Assembly: GCF_022867795.2 (NCBI RefSeq)
Contig: NZ_CP107006.1
Coordinates: 5,704,001-5,768,000, forward strand
Direction of reading: 5' to 3'
Length of the DNA: 64,000 bases
From: Chitinophaga horti
Lineage (GTDB): Bacteria > Bacteroidota > Bacteroidia > Chitinophagales > Chitinophagaceae
Part shown: piece by piece, positions 17,467 through 24,880 of the stretch
Layout: every line of letters starts with the position of its first letter
Position numbering within the stretch: position 1 is the first letter of the stretch
Translations under genes and position numbers: made by a program
Notes under the pieces: generated by a model
Told to the model about the DNA's origin: nothing
The model's database searches: none
The model's input: only the letters and a program-made list of their open reading frames with translations

Positions 17467-18015
17467 ATGAAGAAATTGATCCGTTACTGCCTGTTGGTGT
17501 TATTATTTCCCCTGTGCAGTTTTAACAACGAAAGTGACTTGTATACCGTTCGTCTGAAACCATCCCTCATCGATGGCAGTAAAGTGTTTCTGCTGGTAGA
17601 TAAAAGCGAATATCGCATGTACCTTTACGAAGATGTTACGTTGCTGAAGATCTACAAAGTAGTGTTTGGCAATAAAGATCAGTCGGACAAACAAGTTCAG
17701 GGTGACCGCCGCACGCCGGAGGGTACCTTCCGCATTCTTTCTAAACGTATGGACAATCGCTGGAATCGCTTCATGCTGCTGGATTATCCCAACGCAGAAT
17801 CGTACCAGAAGTCGCGCAGCCGTGGGGTAAGTGCCAATACCGACCTGGGTGGCGGAATCGGCATTCATGGGGTAGAATCCGCCTCGGGTATCAACGATGT
17901 GTATGTGGAAAGACGTGTAAACTGGACGCTGGGCTGCGTAAGTATGAAAGACAGCGATGTGGCGGAACTCTATAACGTGGTAAAAGTGGGTACACCAGTA
18001 GTGATCAGGCGATAA
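17467..18015 (+). CDS. Small L,D-transpeptidase (YkuD fold)
   Basis: Protein of 182 residues with an N-terminal signal or membrane segment (MKKLIRYCLLVLLFPLCSF) and a YkuD catalytic domain. The early strand VDKSEYRMYLYEDVTLLKIY, IGIHGVE with the conserved His, and NWTLGCVSMKD with the catalytic Cys are visible. L,D-transpeptidases make 3-3 crosslinks in peptidoglycan or attach proteins to it. ATG at 17467 is preferred over an upstream GTG (17452), since the signal peptide starts there. Single-gene unit with a terminator behind it. Confidence 0.9.
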   Translation: MKKLIRYCLLVLLFPLCSFNNESDLYTVRLKPSLIDGSKVFLLVDKSEYRMYLYEDVTLLKIYKVVFGNKDQSDKQVQGDRRTPEGTFRILSKRMDNRWNRFMLLDYPNAESYQKSRSRGVSANTDLGGGIGIHGVESASGINDVYVERRVNWTLGCVSMKDSDVAELYNVVKVGTPVVIRR

Positions 18016-18036
18016 TTACATATTGCAACTTATTGA

Positions 18037-18071
18037 AACGCGCAGTGGACTTATGTCTGCTGCGTTTTTTT
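18037..18071 (+). terminator. Intrinsic terminator of the L,D-transpeptidase gene
   Basis: Imperfect hairpin AACGCGCAG…CTGCTGCGTT followed by a seven-T run. Confidence 0.75.
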
Positions 18072-18144
18072 ATGTCATAGTGATAAAACCATAGTCCTTA
18101 TTTGTTCCGTAAATGGGAAGATAGCAGTACAAAACCACCAGTTT

Positions 18145-18645
18145 ATGAAAACGAACGCAACCCTGAAGCTGTACCTGTTGTTAACCACCCTATTCATCAG
18201 TTTTTCAGCCTGTAAAGATAAAGATGAGGCGCCCATGGGCTCCAAGGCTTACCAGTATATGGTCAACACCGGCAAATACGGCGCTGCCTATGTTGGCTCG
18301 CATGCTATGACGATTGCCACAGAAATTACGGTGGAAGAGCTGCCTGCCGGAAAGTCGCGGATCGTGGTACTGTTAACGAACACCACGATGGGTAAAACCT
18401 ACCAGGTGAATTTCTACACGGCAATGGAGGGTAGCGCTGCGTTGTTTGAGCAGATACCTAAATACACAGTGGCGGTGACGGGCAACGGGCCTTTGGCGAC
18501 AGCCAGTACGATCGTTTCCGATTCATTCGATAAAATTACCACTGAATGGAAGGGATATGCGGTAGTGCATGATCCCGGGCAAACGTATAGTGCGACTAAC
18601 TTTGCAACGTTTCTTATTATCGGGAAGATGAATATGCCGGAATAA
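18145..18645 (+). CDS. Putative lipoprotein of unknown function
   Basis: Protein of 166 residues with a lipoprotein signal (lipobox FSAC) followed by a charged KDKDE linker, which may act as an export signal to the surface. The rest (YQYMVNTGKYGAAYVGSHAM…) alternates beta-like segments without cysteine and has no motif I recognise. It stands alone between two terminators. The reading frame, ATG start and signal support a real gene. Confidence 0.75.
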   Translation: MKTNATLKLYLLLTTLFISFSACKDKDEAPMGSKAYQYMVNTGKYGAAYVGSHAMTIATEITVEELPAGKSRIVVLLTNTTMGKTYQVNFYTAMEGSAALFEQIPKYTVAVTGNGPLATASTIVSDSFDKITTEWKGYAVVHDPGQTYSATNFATFLIIGKMNMPE

Positions 18646-18659
18646 AGGTTGGGTCTATA

Positions 18660-18700
18660 AGAAAAGAGGCTGTCTCATGATGATGAGCAGCCTCTTTTTA
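18660..18700. terminator. Bidirectional hairpin terminator
   Basis: Stem AAAGAGGCTG / CAGCCTCTTT (18663-18672 with 18688-18697) with A runs before and T runs after. It can end the lipoprotein gene on the plus strand and acs on the minus strand. Confidence 0.75.
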
Positions 18701-18724
18701 TTTCGGAGCCTGGTAGGCAGTTTA

Positions 18725-18883
18725 TTTATGATGATGCATCTTTTTATTCGCAGCCTGATGGAGGCTGGCGATTCTTGTCTTTATCGTGCTTGATGGAGAC
18801 AGGCCGTTGATTTATGATGATGCTTTTTTTGCGGCCAGAGAGCAACAGACAAGCCTTGATCAATGATGCATCTTTCGTTATTT
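18725..18883. repeat. Short degenerate repeats in the acs 3' region
   Basis: Three similar stretches: TTTATGATGATGCATC (18725), TTTATGATGATGCTTT (18811) and CAATGATGCATCTTTC (18861). They are separated by GC-rich pieces with CCTGATGG / CTTGATGG cores. The last copy touches the acs stop. The origin is unclear. Confidence 0.4.
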
Positions 18884-20795
18884 ACAGTCTCCCTTCTTTT
18901 ATTTCATCCACCACACCCGGGTCCAGCAGGGTGCTCGTATCGCCAAGTTTGTCTGCTTCGCCTTCGGCTATTTTCCGGAGGATGCGACGCATGATTTTAC
19001 CAGAGCGTGTTTTGGGCAGGCCACTCACGAACTGGATCTTATCCGGTTTCGCAATAGGACCGATAATGCGTGAAACGGTTTGCAGTATATCCTTTCGCGT
19101 TAGTTCGGGATCATGTACCATCTTTTCGGATATCACGAAGGCATAAATACCCTGCCCCTTGATATCGTGCGGGTAGCCTACTACTGCACTTTCCACCACG
19201 CCGTGATGCATGTTGATCGCATTCTCTACTTCGGCGGTGCCAATACGGTGGCCGCTTACGTTCAATACATCATCCACGCGGCCCGTAATGCGATACATGC
19301 CGTCTTCATCGCGCAGACAGCCGTCACCTGTAAAGTACAGGTTGTCGTACGTAGAGAAGTACGTTTTGCGGCAGCGTTCGTGGTCGCCATAAGTGGTGCG
19401 CAGCATACCTGGCCATGGGAACTTTATACACAGGTTGCCGCTAACGCCGTTACCTTCTATCTCCTTGCCGTTTTCATCTACCAGTATGGGTTGTATGCCG
19501 GGTAGCGGGAGTGTTGCGTAGCCCGGCTTTTCTGGCGTTACACCGGCAATCGGCGTGATCATAATACCGCCTGTTTCGGTCTGCCACCAGGTATCTACGA
19601 TAGGCGCTTTGCCCTTGCCGATATGGTCTTTAAACCAATGCCAGGCCTCTTCGTTGATTGGCTCGCCAACAGATCCGAGTTTGGTGATGGAGGTGAGGCT
19701 TTTGTGATTCACCGGTCCCAGGCCAAAGCTCATGAGGCTGCGTATGGCTGTAGGCGCGGTGTACAGTATGTTTACACGGTATTTGTCGACAATGTCCCAG
19801 AAGCGTCCTGCATCGGGATAAGTGGGTACGCCTTCGAACATCAATGTGGTAGCACCGGCGCTGAGCGGGCCGTACACAATGTAGCTATGCCCGGTGATCC
19901 AGCCGATATCCGCCGTGCAAAAATAAACCTCGCGGGGTTGATATTGGAAAGTATTTACGAAAGTATAGTTGGCGTACACCATGTAACCACCGCAGGTATG
20001 CACAACGCCTTTCGGTTTGCCGGTGGAGCCGGAGGTGTAGAGGATGAAGAGCATATCTTCCGCATCCATTTCTTCAGCGGGACAAGCCGGGTTGCCCATG
20101 GTTTCTACTTTTTTGATCTCATCTTCCCACCATACATCGCGGCCTTTGAGCATGCTCACAGGCGTGCGGGTGCGTGTGCAAACGATCACACGTTTTACGG
20201 ACGGGCAGGCCATGAGAGCGTCGTCGATCACCGCTTTAAGTGGAATATCTTTTGCTCCACGGAAAGCGCCGTCGCAGGTAATTACAACGTTACATTGCGC
20301 GTCCAGTATACGATCGGCAATAGATTGTGCGCTGAAGCCGCCGAAAACAACAGAGTGAATAGCGCCTATGCGAGCACATGCCAGTACAGCGATGGCCAGT
20401 TCGGGGATCATACCCATGTATATACAAACACGGTCGCCTTTCTTTACGCCGTTGTTCTTAAGTACGTTGGCGAACTGGCAAACCTTGTTGTAAAGGTCAC
20501 GATAAGTAATAACGCGGTGGTGTTCTTCCGGATCGTTGGGTTCCCAGATAATTGCTGGTTGGTTGCCCAGTGTGCCCAGGTGGCGGTCAAGACAGTTCTC
20601 CGTGATGTTGAGCTTTGCGCCCTGGAACCATTTAACGTCCGGTTCGCGGAAGTTCCACTCGAGTACTTTGTCCCACTTTTTTCTCCAGTAAAAATGATCT
20701 GCTACATTGGCCCAAAAGCCCTCAGGGTCGGTTACGCTTTCGCGCCAGGCCTGCTGATATTCTTCTAACGATCTGATCTGATACGGATATGACAT
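18882..20795 (-). CDS. acs: Acetyl-CoA synthetase
   Basis: AMP-forming acetate:CoA ligase of 637 residues, full family length. Visible motifs: ILYTSGSTGKPKGVVHT (ATP-binding P-loop), TWWQTETGGIMITP, YFTGDGCLRDEDG, and the C-terminal PKTRSGKIMRRILRKIA with the Lys that is commonly acetylated to switch the enzyme off. It activates acetate for the TCA/glyoxylate cycle. It lies 84 bp behind the TPR gene on the same strand. Its start codon immediately follows a long hairpin that covers the ribosome-binding site. Confidence 0.97.
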   Translation of the reverse strand: MSYPYQIRSLEEYQQAWRESVTDPEGFWANVADHFYWRKKWDKVLEWNFREPDVKWFQGAKLNITENCLDRHLGTLGNQPAIIWEPNDPEEHHRVITYRDLYNKVCQFANVLKNNGVKKGDRVCIYMGMIPELAIAVLACARIGAIHSVVFGGFSAQSIADRILDAQCNVVITCDGAFRGAKDIPLKAVIDDALMACPSVKRVIVCTRTRTPVSMLKGRDVWWEDEIKKVETMGNPACPAEEMDAEDMLFILYTSGSTGKPKGVVHTCGGYMVYANYTFVNTFQYQPREVYFCTADIGWITGHSYIVYGPLSAGATTLMFEGVPTYPDAGRFWDIVDKYRVNILYTAPTAIRSLMSFGLGPVNHKSLTSITKLGSVGEPINEEAWHWFKDHIGKGKAPIVDTWWQTETGGIMITPIAGVTPEKPGYATLPLPGIQPILVDENGKEIEGNGVSGNLCIKFPWPGMLRTTYGDHERCRKTYFSTYDNLYFTGDGCLRDEDGMYRITGRVDDVLNVSGHRIGTAEVENAINMHHGVVESAVVGYPHDIKGQGIYAFVISEKMVHDPELTRKDILQTVSRIIGPIAKPDKIQFVSGLPKTRSGKIMRRILRKIAEGEADKLGDTSTLLDPGVVDEIKEGRL

Positions 20796-20857
20796 AGATG
20801 CTTCCTAAATGTTTGTAAAGAGTTTCAATAACGAGACGATAAATTTAGGAAACATCT
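20796..20857 (-). promoter_or_regulatory. Hairpin covering the acs ribosome-binding site
   Basis: 15-bp inverted repeat (20796-20810 with 20843-20857). In the minus-strand RNA, AGATGTTTCCTAAAT pairs with ATTTAGGAAGCATCT over all 15 positions (one G-U), with a 32-nt loop. The 3' arm holds AGGAAG and ends at the base before the ATG. It could act as a translational switch, or as a DNA operator. No T run follows, so it is not a terminator. Confidence 0.65.
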
Positions 20858-20879
20858 GTGAGTAATACTAGTGCCGCTG

Positions 20880-22031
20880 CTAATTCGTTAGCTGCTTCAT
20901 GCGGTCGCGCACAAAGCGGTGGATGGCCGAATCCTGCGCATCTTCGGGTTTGGCGCGAACGAAGTATTGGTGATAATACTTTCGGGCCGCAGTGGTGTTG
21001 CCAAGATAGGCGTCGTAAATCCGCCCGATCGCATATTGTCTTTGTGGGTTCCTGAACAGGTAGTAAGCGCTATCCTGGTAGGCAATGGCGGTTTTATATT
21101 GCTTCACCTTTTCGTAGTTGTCGGCCATGGCGCCATAGTAATCCTCCAGGTTTTTTGACTTAGCCAGGTTCACACACACATTAAGCAGGTCGTTGCTTTT
21201 GTCATACTGCTTAAGCGCGCTATGGGCAAGCGCTCCGTAATAAAGCACCATTTCCGGCGCCTGGTTCATGAGCTGCAGGTATTCGTATGTTCTGATGCAA
21301 AGTTCATATTGGCGATCGTAGTATGCCGCGGCGGATACATAAGTGAACGTGAGCGGCGACATTACATGCGATTGCATCAGGTAATTGCCGATGGTCGTCA
21401 CCCGTTTATATTGCCGCTGGAAATAGGCAGAGCGCACGGCGGCAGCCGTTACCTGGAACTGCGTGGAATCCATGGCCAGGAAGGTGTTTAAAACGCTGTC
21501 TGCCTGTACATACATTTTACGGTCTACATACTCGTTGCCCAGACTGCCGATGGTTTTGGCGTCTTTCGGATTCAGCCGTGCGGCTTCTTTCAAAAAAGTG
21601 AAGGCGGAATCCGGCTTCTTCGCTTCGGCACAGGCGTGGCTGAGTAGTTTATGGTAATTGGCACTGCCGGGTTGCAGTGCTATCAGTTTAAAGTAATGAT
21701 GAACTGCTGCCTCCGGCTGGCTGCGCTGCATTTGTATGCCTCCCAGGTAAAAGTGTGCCTGCGTGCTATTGGAGTCGAGGGATAAAACCTGGTGAAATGT
21801 TGTTTCGGCCTCTGAGAACTGCGCCGACATATAATAGCAATAACCGAGCGTGCTGAGTTGTTTTGCGTTATCGGGCTCCACGCGCTCCTTTAGGTAAATA
21901 GCCGCCTGGTCGTACAATTGTGATTGCATGTATTCCATCACGATAGCAGGATTCACTGGGTCCTGCATCTGGGCGTTGGCAAAAACGGGTAGCAGCGCCA
22001 ATAGGAGGGAGGTAGTAACAATACATTTCAT
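20880..22031 (-). CDS. Secreted tetratricopeptide repeat protein
   Basis: Protein of 383 residues with a signal peptide (MKCIVTTSLLLALLPVFANAQ) and TPR units along most of its length, for example LSTLGYCYYMSAQFSEAETTFHQVL and TQAHFYLGGIQMQRSQPEAAVHHYF. TPR domains bind partner proteins; the partner is unknown. The ATG at 22031 is preferred to the upstream TTG. It precedes acs on the same strand and could share its transcript, though a functional link is not evident. Confidence 0.85.
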   Translation of the reverse strand: MKCIVTTSLLLALLPVFANAQMQDPVNPAIVMEYMQSQLYDQAAIYLKERVEPDNAKQLSTLGYCYYMSAQFSEAETTFHQVLSLDSNSTQAHFYLGGIQMQRSQPEAAVHHYFKLIALQPGSANYHKLLSHACAEAKKPDSAFTFLKEAARLNPKDAKTIGSLGNEYVDRKMYVQADSVLNTFLAMDSTQFQVTAAAVRSAYFQRQYKRVTTIGNYLMQSHVMSPLTFTYVSAAAYYDRQYELCIRTYEYLQLMNQAPEMVLYYGALAHSALKQYDKSNDLLNVCVNLAKSKNLEDYYGAMADNYEKVKQYKTAIAYQDSAYYLFRNPQRQYAIGRIYDAYLGNTTAARKYYHQYFVRAKPEDAQDSAIHRFVRDRMKQLTN

Positions 22032-22058
22032 GCTCAAATGTTTTATTGTATCAATATT

Positions 22059-22076
22059 AAACTAAATAATTAGTTT
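22059..22076. promoter_or_regulatory. Palindrome in the divergent TPR/J-domain promoter region
   Basis: Perfect AAACTAA-N4-TTAGTTT dyad between divergent genes, with a further TTTAGTTTAGTTT 15 bp downstream. A candidate operator; the regulator is unknown. Confidence 0.35.
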
Positions 22077-22133
22077 TTAAAAGAAGAATTTAGTTTAGTT
22101 TGATTTTGATGCGTCTTGCTTAGTTTTATAGCG

Positions 22134-22466
22134 ATGAAGGATTATTACCAGGTACTTGGAATACCGCGCTCAGCGAACATGGCGGACGTAAAAGCCGCCT
22201 ACCGACGTCTGAGTAAGCAATACCATCCTGATGCACACGGAGGTGAAGAGGCCTGGCTGCCGGAATTTCGGGAAGTGCAGGAGGCATACGATGTGCTGTC
22301 CGACGCACAGCGCCGGCCGGTGTATGACCGTTTGCTGGCGGACGGAGTGCTTCATTCGCCGGTGGTGACACGGGTATACGTTCAACGGCGTTCGGTGAAC
22401 ATCCGGTACATTGCGGTGGCAGTAGTGTTGTTAGTGATTCTTGTGCTGATGCTGTTGGAGCTTTGA
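22134..22466 (+). CDS. Membrane-anchored J-domain protein
   Basis: Protein of 110 residues. Residues 1-67 are a J domain (DYYQVLGIPRSANMADVKAAYRRLSKQYHPD…) with the HPD tripeptide that stimulates Hsp70 ATPase activity. The C-terminus is a single membrane segment (YIAVAVVLLVILVLMLLEL), so it is tail-anchored with the J domain in the cytoplasm. No zinc fingers or substrate-binding domain, so it is a type III co-chaperone. ATG at 22134 begins the J domain (MKDYYQ). It would recruit DnaK to the membrane; the client is unknown. Confidence 0.9.
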   Translation: MKDYYQVLGIPRSANMADVKAAYRRLSKQYHPDAHGGEEAWLPEFREVQEAYDVLSDAQRRPVYDRLLADGVLHSPVVTRVYVQRRSVNIRYIAVAVVLLVILVLMLLEL

Positions 22467-22580
22467 TCGTTCTGGTCGTCGTACAATTGCGCGAAGCCTT
22501 TGACAGCTGTGCGCTGGCTTAACGCAGGGGCCGACACTTCCGGCAGCCCATATCCGTTCGGGTTAGTATCATGCGGCTGG

Positions 22581-23207
22581 CTATTTACCGGGTTGACCAC
22601 TTTGTGCGCGCAATTGTTCCACCTCTTTTCGCAGTGCTTCCATTTCTTCCTCTGCCCGGCGCATGGAGTTTTGGTGGGACTGCGTGAGTTTTTTGTAATC
22701 TTCCAGGCAACCGTAATATTTATCGCGCCAGGCGTTCGCGTCATTATAACCGATACCGGCATCAAACACACCTTTGGGGCTCAGAAATTCTGCCAGCGAC
22801 ATATCCAGTCCCGGTAAAATCTTGCGCAGCTGGTCCGTTGTAAGCGTATCCTTTTCCAACAGGTTGTAAAGCGCGCGGCGGCTAAGTCCGATACGTTCTG
22901 CCAGCTTCGTTTTGTTCATTCCTTTTTGTTCGATGATGAGCAACAGCTTCTTTCCGTGATGCGTTTCTTCAGACGCCTCCGCCACCGGTTGATTCCAATT
23001 GTAAAATGTATCCAACGTGATGTTGATAACTTCACAAAAGTTGGCAAGTGTTGATCTTTTTATCGATTCTTTTCGCAGGTAATAATGCGCGATCTGATTG
23101 CTGAAATCCAGGCGGCGCGCGAATTCTATCACTTTGATACCCTTGTCTTTAAGTATCTGTTTTAACCTCGCGCCTTCGTTTACAATATTTTTGTGAGCAA
23201 CATTCAA
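22581..23207 (-). CDS. Transcriptional regulator with two HTH domains and a coiled coil
   Basis: Protein of 208 residues: an XRE-like HTH (about 8-70, LKQILKDKGIKVIEFARRLD), a second HTH (about 83-140, KTKLAERIGLSRRALYNLLEKD) and a C-terminal coiled coil (about 165-205, MRRAEEEMEALRKEVEQLRAQ) for dimerisation. The only in-frame start near the N-terminus is a TTG at 23207; the next Met is well inside. Divergent from a small gene at 23333, with dyads between them. The two HTH units suggest binding to a bipartite operator. Target genes unknown; neighbouring small genes are the first candidates. Confidence 0.8.
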   Translation of the reverse strand: MNVAHKNIVNEGARLKQILKDKGIKVIEFARRLDFSNQIAHYYLRKESIKRSTLANFCEVINITLDTFYNWNQPVAEASEETHHGKKLLLIIEQKGMNKTKLAERIGLSRRALYNLLEKDTLTTDQLRKILPGLDMSLAEFLSPKGVFDAGIGYNDANAWRDKYYGCLEDYKKLTQSHQNSMRRAEEEMEALRKEVEQLRAQSGQPGK

Positions 23208-23213
23208 TGTAAA

Positions 23214-23280
23214 TAAATTTTGGTATAATTGTGTATTCGATAAAATTTACTTTTGACAATAATATTATCAATATAAGGTT
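23214..23280. promoter_or_regulatory. AT-rich dyads between divergent HTH and small genes
   Basis: An inverted repeat AAATTTT…AAAATTT (20-bp spacer) is followed by a perfect ATAATATTAT palindrome within TTGACAATAATATTATCAAT. These are likely operator and promoter elements for the divergent pair; which protein binds is not shown by the sequence. Confidence 0.4.
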
Positions 23281-23332
23281 TTTATTTACACCAGGATTGC
23301 CATAATACCGGTTTAATCAAAACATTTACATT

Positions 23333-23575
23333 ATGCAAGCAAAGAAAATTTCATCCAGCAACCTCCTACAGGATACGCATACACGCTTACTGAACCTCGC
23401 AAGATCGTTCAGGGAAGCCATCTGCGAGGAGTGCGGTTGGAGCGAAGCAACTTTTTATCGAAAAGCGAAGGGGAAAAACACATTTAGTAATGCCGAAAAA
23501 GAAAAAATTGTATCCGTGCTCGAAATACTTCTTAAAGCAGCTGCCGAGCAACAGGAAAAGTACCGCGCCCGCTGA
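23333..23575 (+). CDS. Small HTH-like protein of unknown function
   Basis: Protein of 80 residues. The middle (REAICEECGWSEATFYRKAKGKNTFSNAEKEKIVSVLEIL) reads as a helix-turn-helix: a helix, a turn with CGWSEATFYRKAK as recognition helix, then a long helix. I do not recognise the family. It is divergent from the two-HTH regulator with dyads between, and may be a small repressor or antirepressor partner. A phage-like origin is possible, but no phage genes are near. Confidence 0.65.
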   Translation: MQAKKISSSNLLQDTHTRLLNLARSFREAICEECGWSEATFYRKAKGKNTFSNAEKEKIVSVLEILLKAAAEQQEKYRAR

Positions 23576-23678
23576 GTGTACAATATCGTAAACATCCCAA
23601 TGCCGTAACCCGCCTCTACCCACTTTACTCCAATAGCCGACCAGGGACATTTCATTCACAAATTATTATTGTTAAGCC

Positions 23679-23960
23679 ATGCACACTATCCAGGGGACAG
23701 CCATACCCGAAGAAAAACTACGCTCCATTGTTTCCCAGTTTATTAAAACCATACATGAAGCAGGAGGAAAGGGTATATCGCACATTACTATTACATTGCA
23801 CGGATGTGTAAACCAATTTACCTCGGGTAAAAAAACACATACCGTTGCCATTTCAAACACCGGCATTGCCAAAACGCTCTATTACCAGGAGTTAGTTGTT
23901 GAAGCGCCAATCCGGAACATGATTACCATCATTGCTTCTCAAAATGATGAAAGCCAGTAA
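23679..23960 (+). CDS. Conserved-looking small protein, unknown
   Basis: Protein of 93 residues, no signal peptide or membrane segment. Predicted beta-rich centre (GISHITITLHGCVNQFTSGKKTHTVAISNTG). No family recognised. It lies 103 bp after the small HTH gene on the same strand and ends at its own terminator, so the two may form one transcript. Confidence 0.6.
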   Translation: MHTIQGTAIPEEKLRSIVSQFIKTIHEAGGKGISHITITLHGCVNQFTSGKKTHTVAISNTGIAKTLYYQELVVEAPIRNMITIIASQNDESQ

Positions 23961-23976
23961 ACCATTACAACAACCG

Positions 23977-24008
23977 AACGCGCCGTGACTGTATCACGGC
24001 GCGTTTGA
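23977..24008 (+). terminator. Intrinsic terminator
   Basis: Perfect 12-bp stem AACGCGCCGTGA / TCACGGCGCGTT (23977-23988 with 23994-24005), 5-nt loop, short T tail. Confidence 0.8.
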
Positions 24009-24020
24009 TTATATGCATAA

Positions 24021-24135
24021 CAAAAAATGCTGTCGCCTTTCGCAACAGCATCGTGGGTCTCATAGGTTATAGGGATTGAGGGAATAGGCTTAGTATCGTT
24101 GACGAATAAACGGAATTCGTTGTTGACGGATGCAA
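24021..24135 (-). ncRNA. Candidate minus-strand small RNA
   Basis: A hairpin at 24027-24051 (ATGCTGT / ACAGCAT) is followed on the minus strand by TTTTTTG, a good terminator. The next gene in that direction's upstream DNA (24279) is on the plus strand, so no minus-strand gene owns it. About 60 bp upstream is a second hairpin, ACGAAT / ATTCGT. Only a weak promoter (ATATTTTG near 24135) is visible. Evidence is therefore structural. Confidence 0.33.
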
Positions 24136-24278
24136 AATATTAATCATATTTGGATTTTTACTATTAGATCGGGAAATTTATTTTCGGAATCGGGAAAAAC
24201 TTTTCTTTGCGCTGATTTTTAGGATATTCCGGAAAACTTACATATATTGCTCTATCGATATATCTAACGTCCTATCCT

Positions 24279-24692
24279 ATGAAAAAGAGCATCCTCGCCT
24301 TATGTGCCTTCCTGCTGCTATTTGCAGGATTTGCCAAGTCTGGAGACACAGCGCCTAAAGACTTTGAAAGTTTCTGGAAGAAGTTGCACACGGCCATCAT
24401 TAAAAAAGACTATACGACGATCAGTCAGTTCGTGGAATTTCCGTTGGTAGTGGAGATCAGGAAGAACGACAGCAACGTGCAAACCGTGAAAGCGGACGGT
24501 TTTCGCGAGTTCTTCAATGATTATTTATCCCGGCCATCAGACGACATGACGCGGTATGAGGCGCTTCGGGCAAAGAAGCAACTGTCCGAGGAAGACCTCA
24601 CCCTCATTAACGACGGCTCTGCCACGATCGATGATATGGAGTTTCAGAAGATTGGCGGCCACTGGAAGCTGGTATATATTTACGCTGAGTAA
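24279..24692 (+). CDS. Small exported protein of unknown function
   Basis: Protein of 137 residues with a signal peptide (MKKSILALCAFLLLFAGFAKS). The mature part (DFESFWKKLHTAIIKKDYTTISQFVEFPLVVEI… GHWKLVYIYAE) has the helix-then-curved-sheet pattern and the terminal W-K-L strand seen in NTF2-like small periplasmic proteins. That is a fold guess, not a family match. Single gene 188 bp upstream of carB. Confidence 0.7.
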   Translation: MKKSILALCAFLLLFAGFAKSGDTAPKDFESFWKKLHTAIIKKDYTTISQFVEFPLVVEIRKNDSNVQTVKADGFREFFNDYLSRPSDDMTRYEALRAKKQLSEEDLTLINDGSATIDDMEFQKIGGHWKLVYIYAE

Positions 24693-24803
24693 AACCCTTG
24701 CTATTAGCTCATATAATATTATATAGGTATAAGAAAAAATCTACTTCTATCTTTATTCTGGCATTTTCTTAAAATTTATGTGGTGAAAAACTTTTTTATC
24801 CCG

Positions 24804-24811
24804 TAATTTTG
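24804..24811 (+). promoter_or_regulatory. carB -7 promoter box
   Basis: TAATTTTG, exact TAnnTTTG; a GTG 21 bp upstream sits where the TTG -33 element is expected. Predicts a leader of about 65 nt. Confidence 0.6.
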
Positions 24812-24880
24812 CACGATTTTTTTGTTCGCTGGGGCAGAAGGATCGAGGTTAGTTTTTCATTTTTCAATCGCAATAAGAAG

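Larger units (their letters stand above)
23961..24278. other. Intergenic region with two terminators
   Basis: 318 bp: plus-strand terminator of the preceding gene, the candidate minus-strand small RNA, then AT-rich sequence leading to the gene at 24279. No ORF supported. Confidence 0.65.

Noticed and set aside
22382..22771. Continuation of the two-HTH regulator in another frame (NSQPHDTNPNGYGLPEVS…)
   Set aside because: Joining it would need one base removed, opposite to the other frameshifts, and it would run 85 bp antisense into the J-domain gene.
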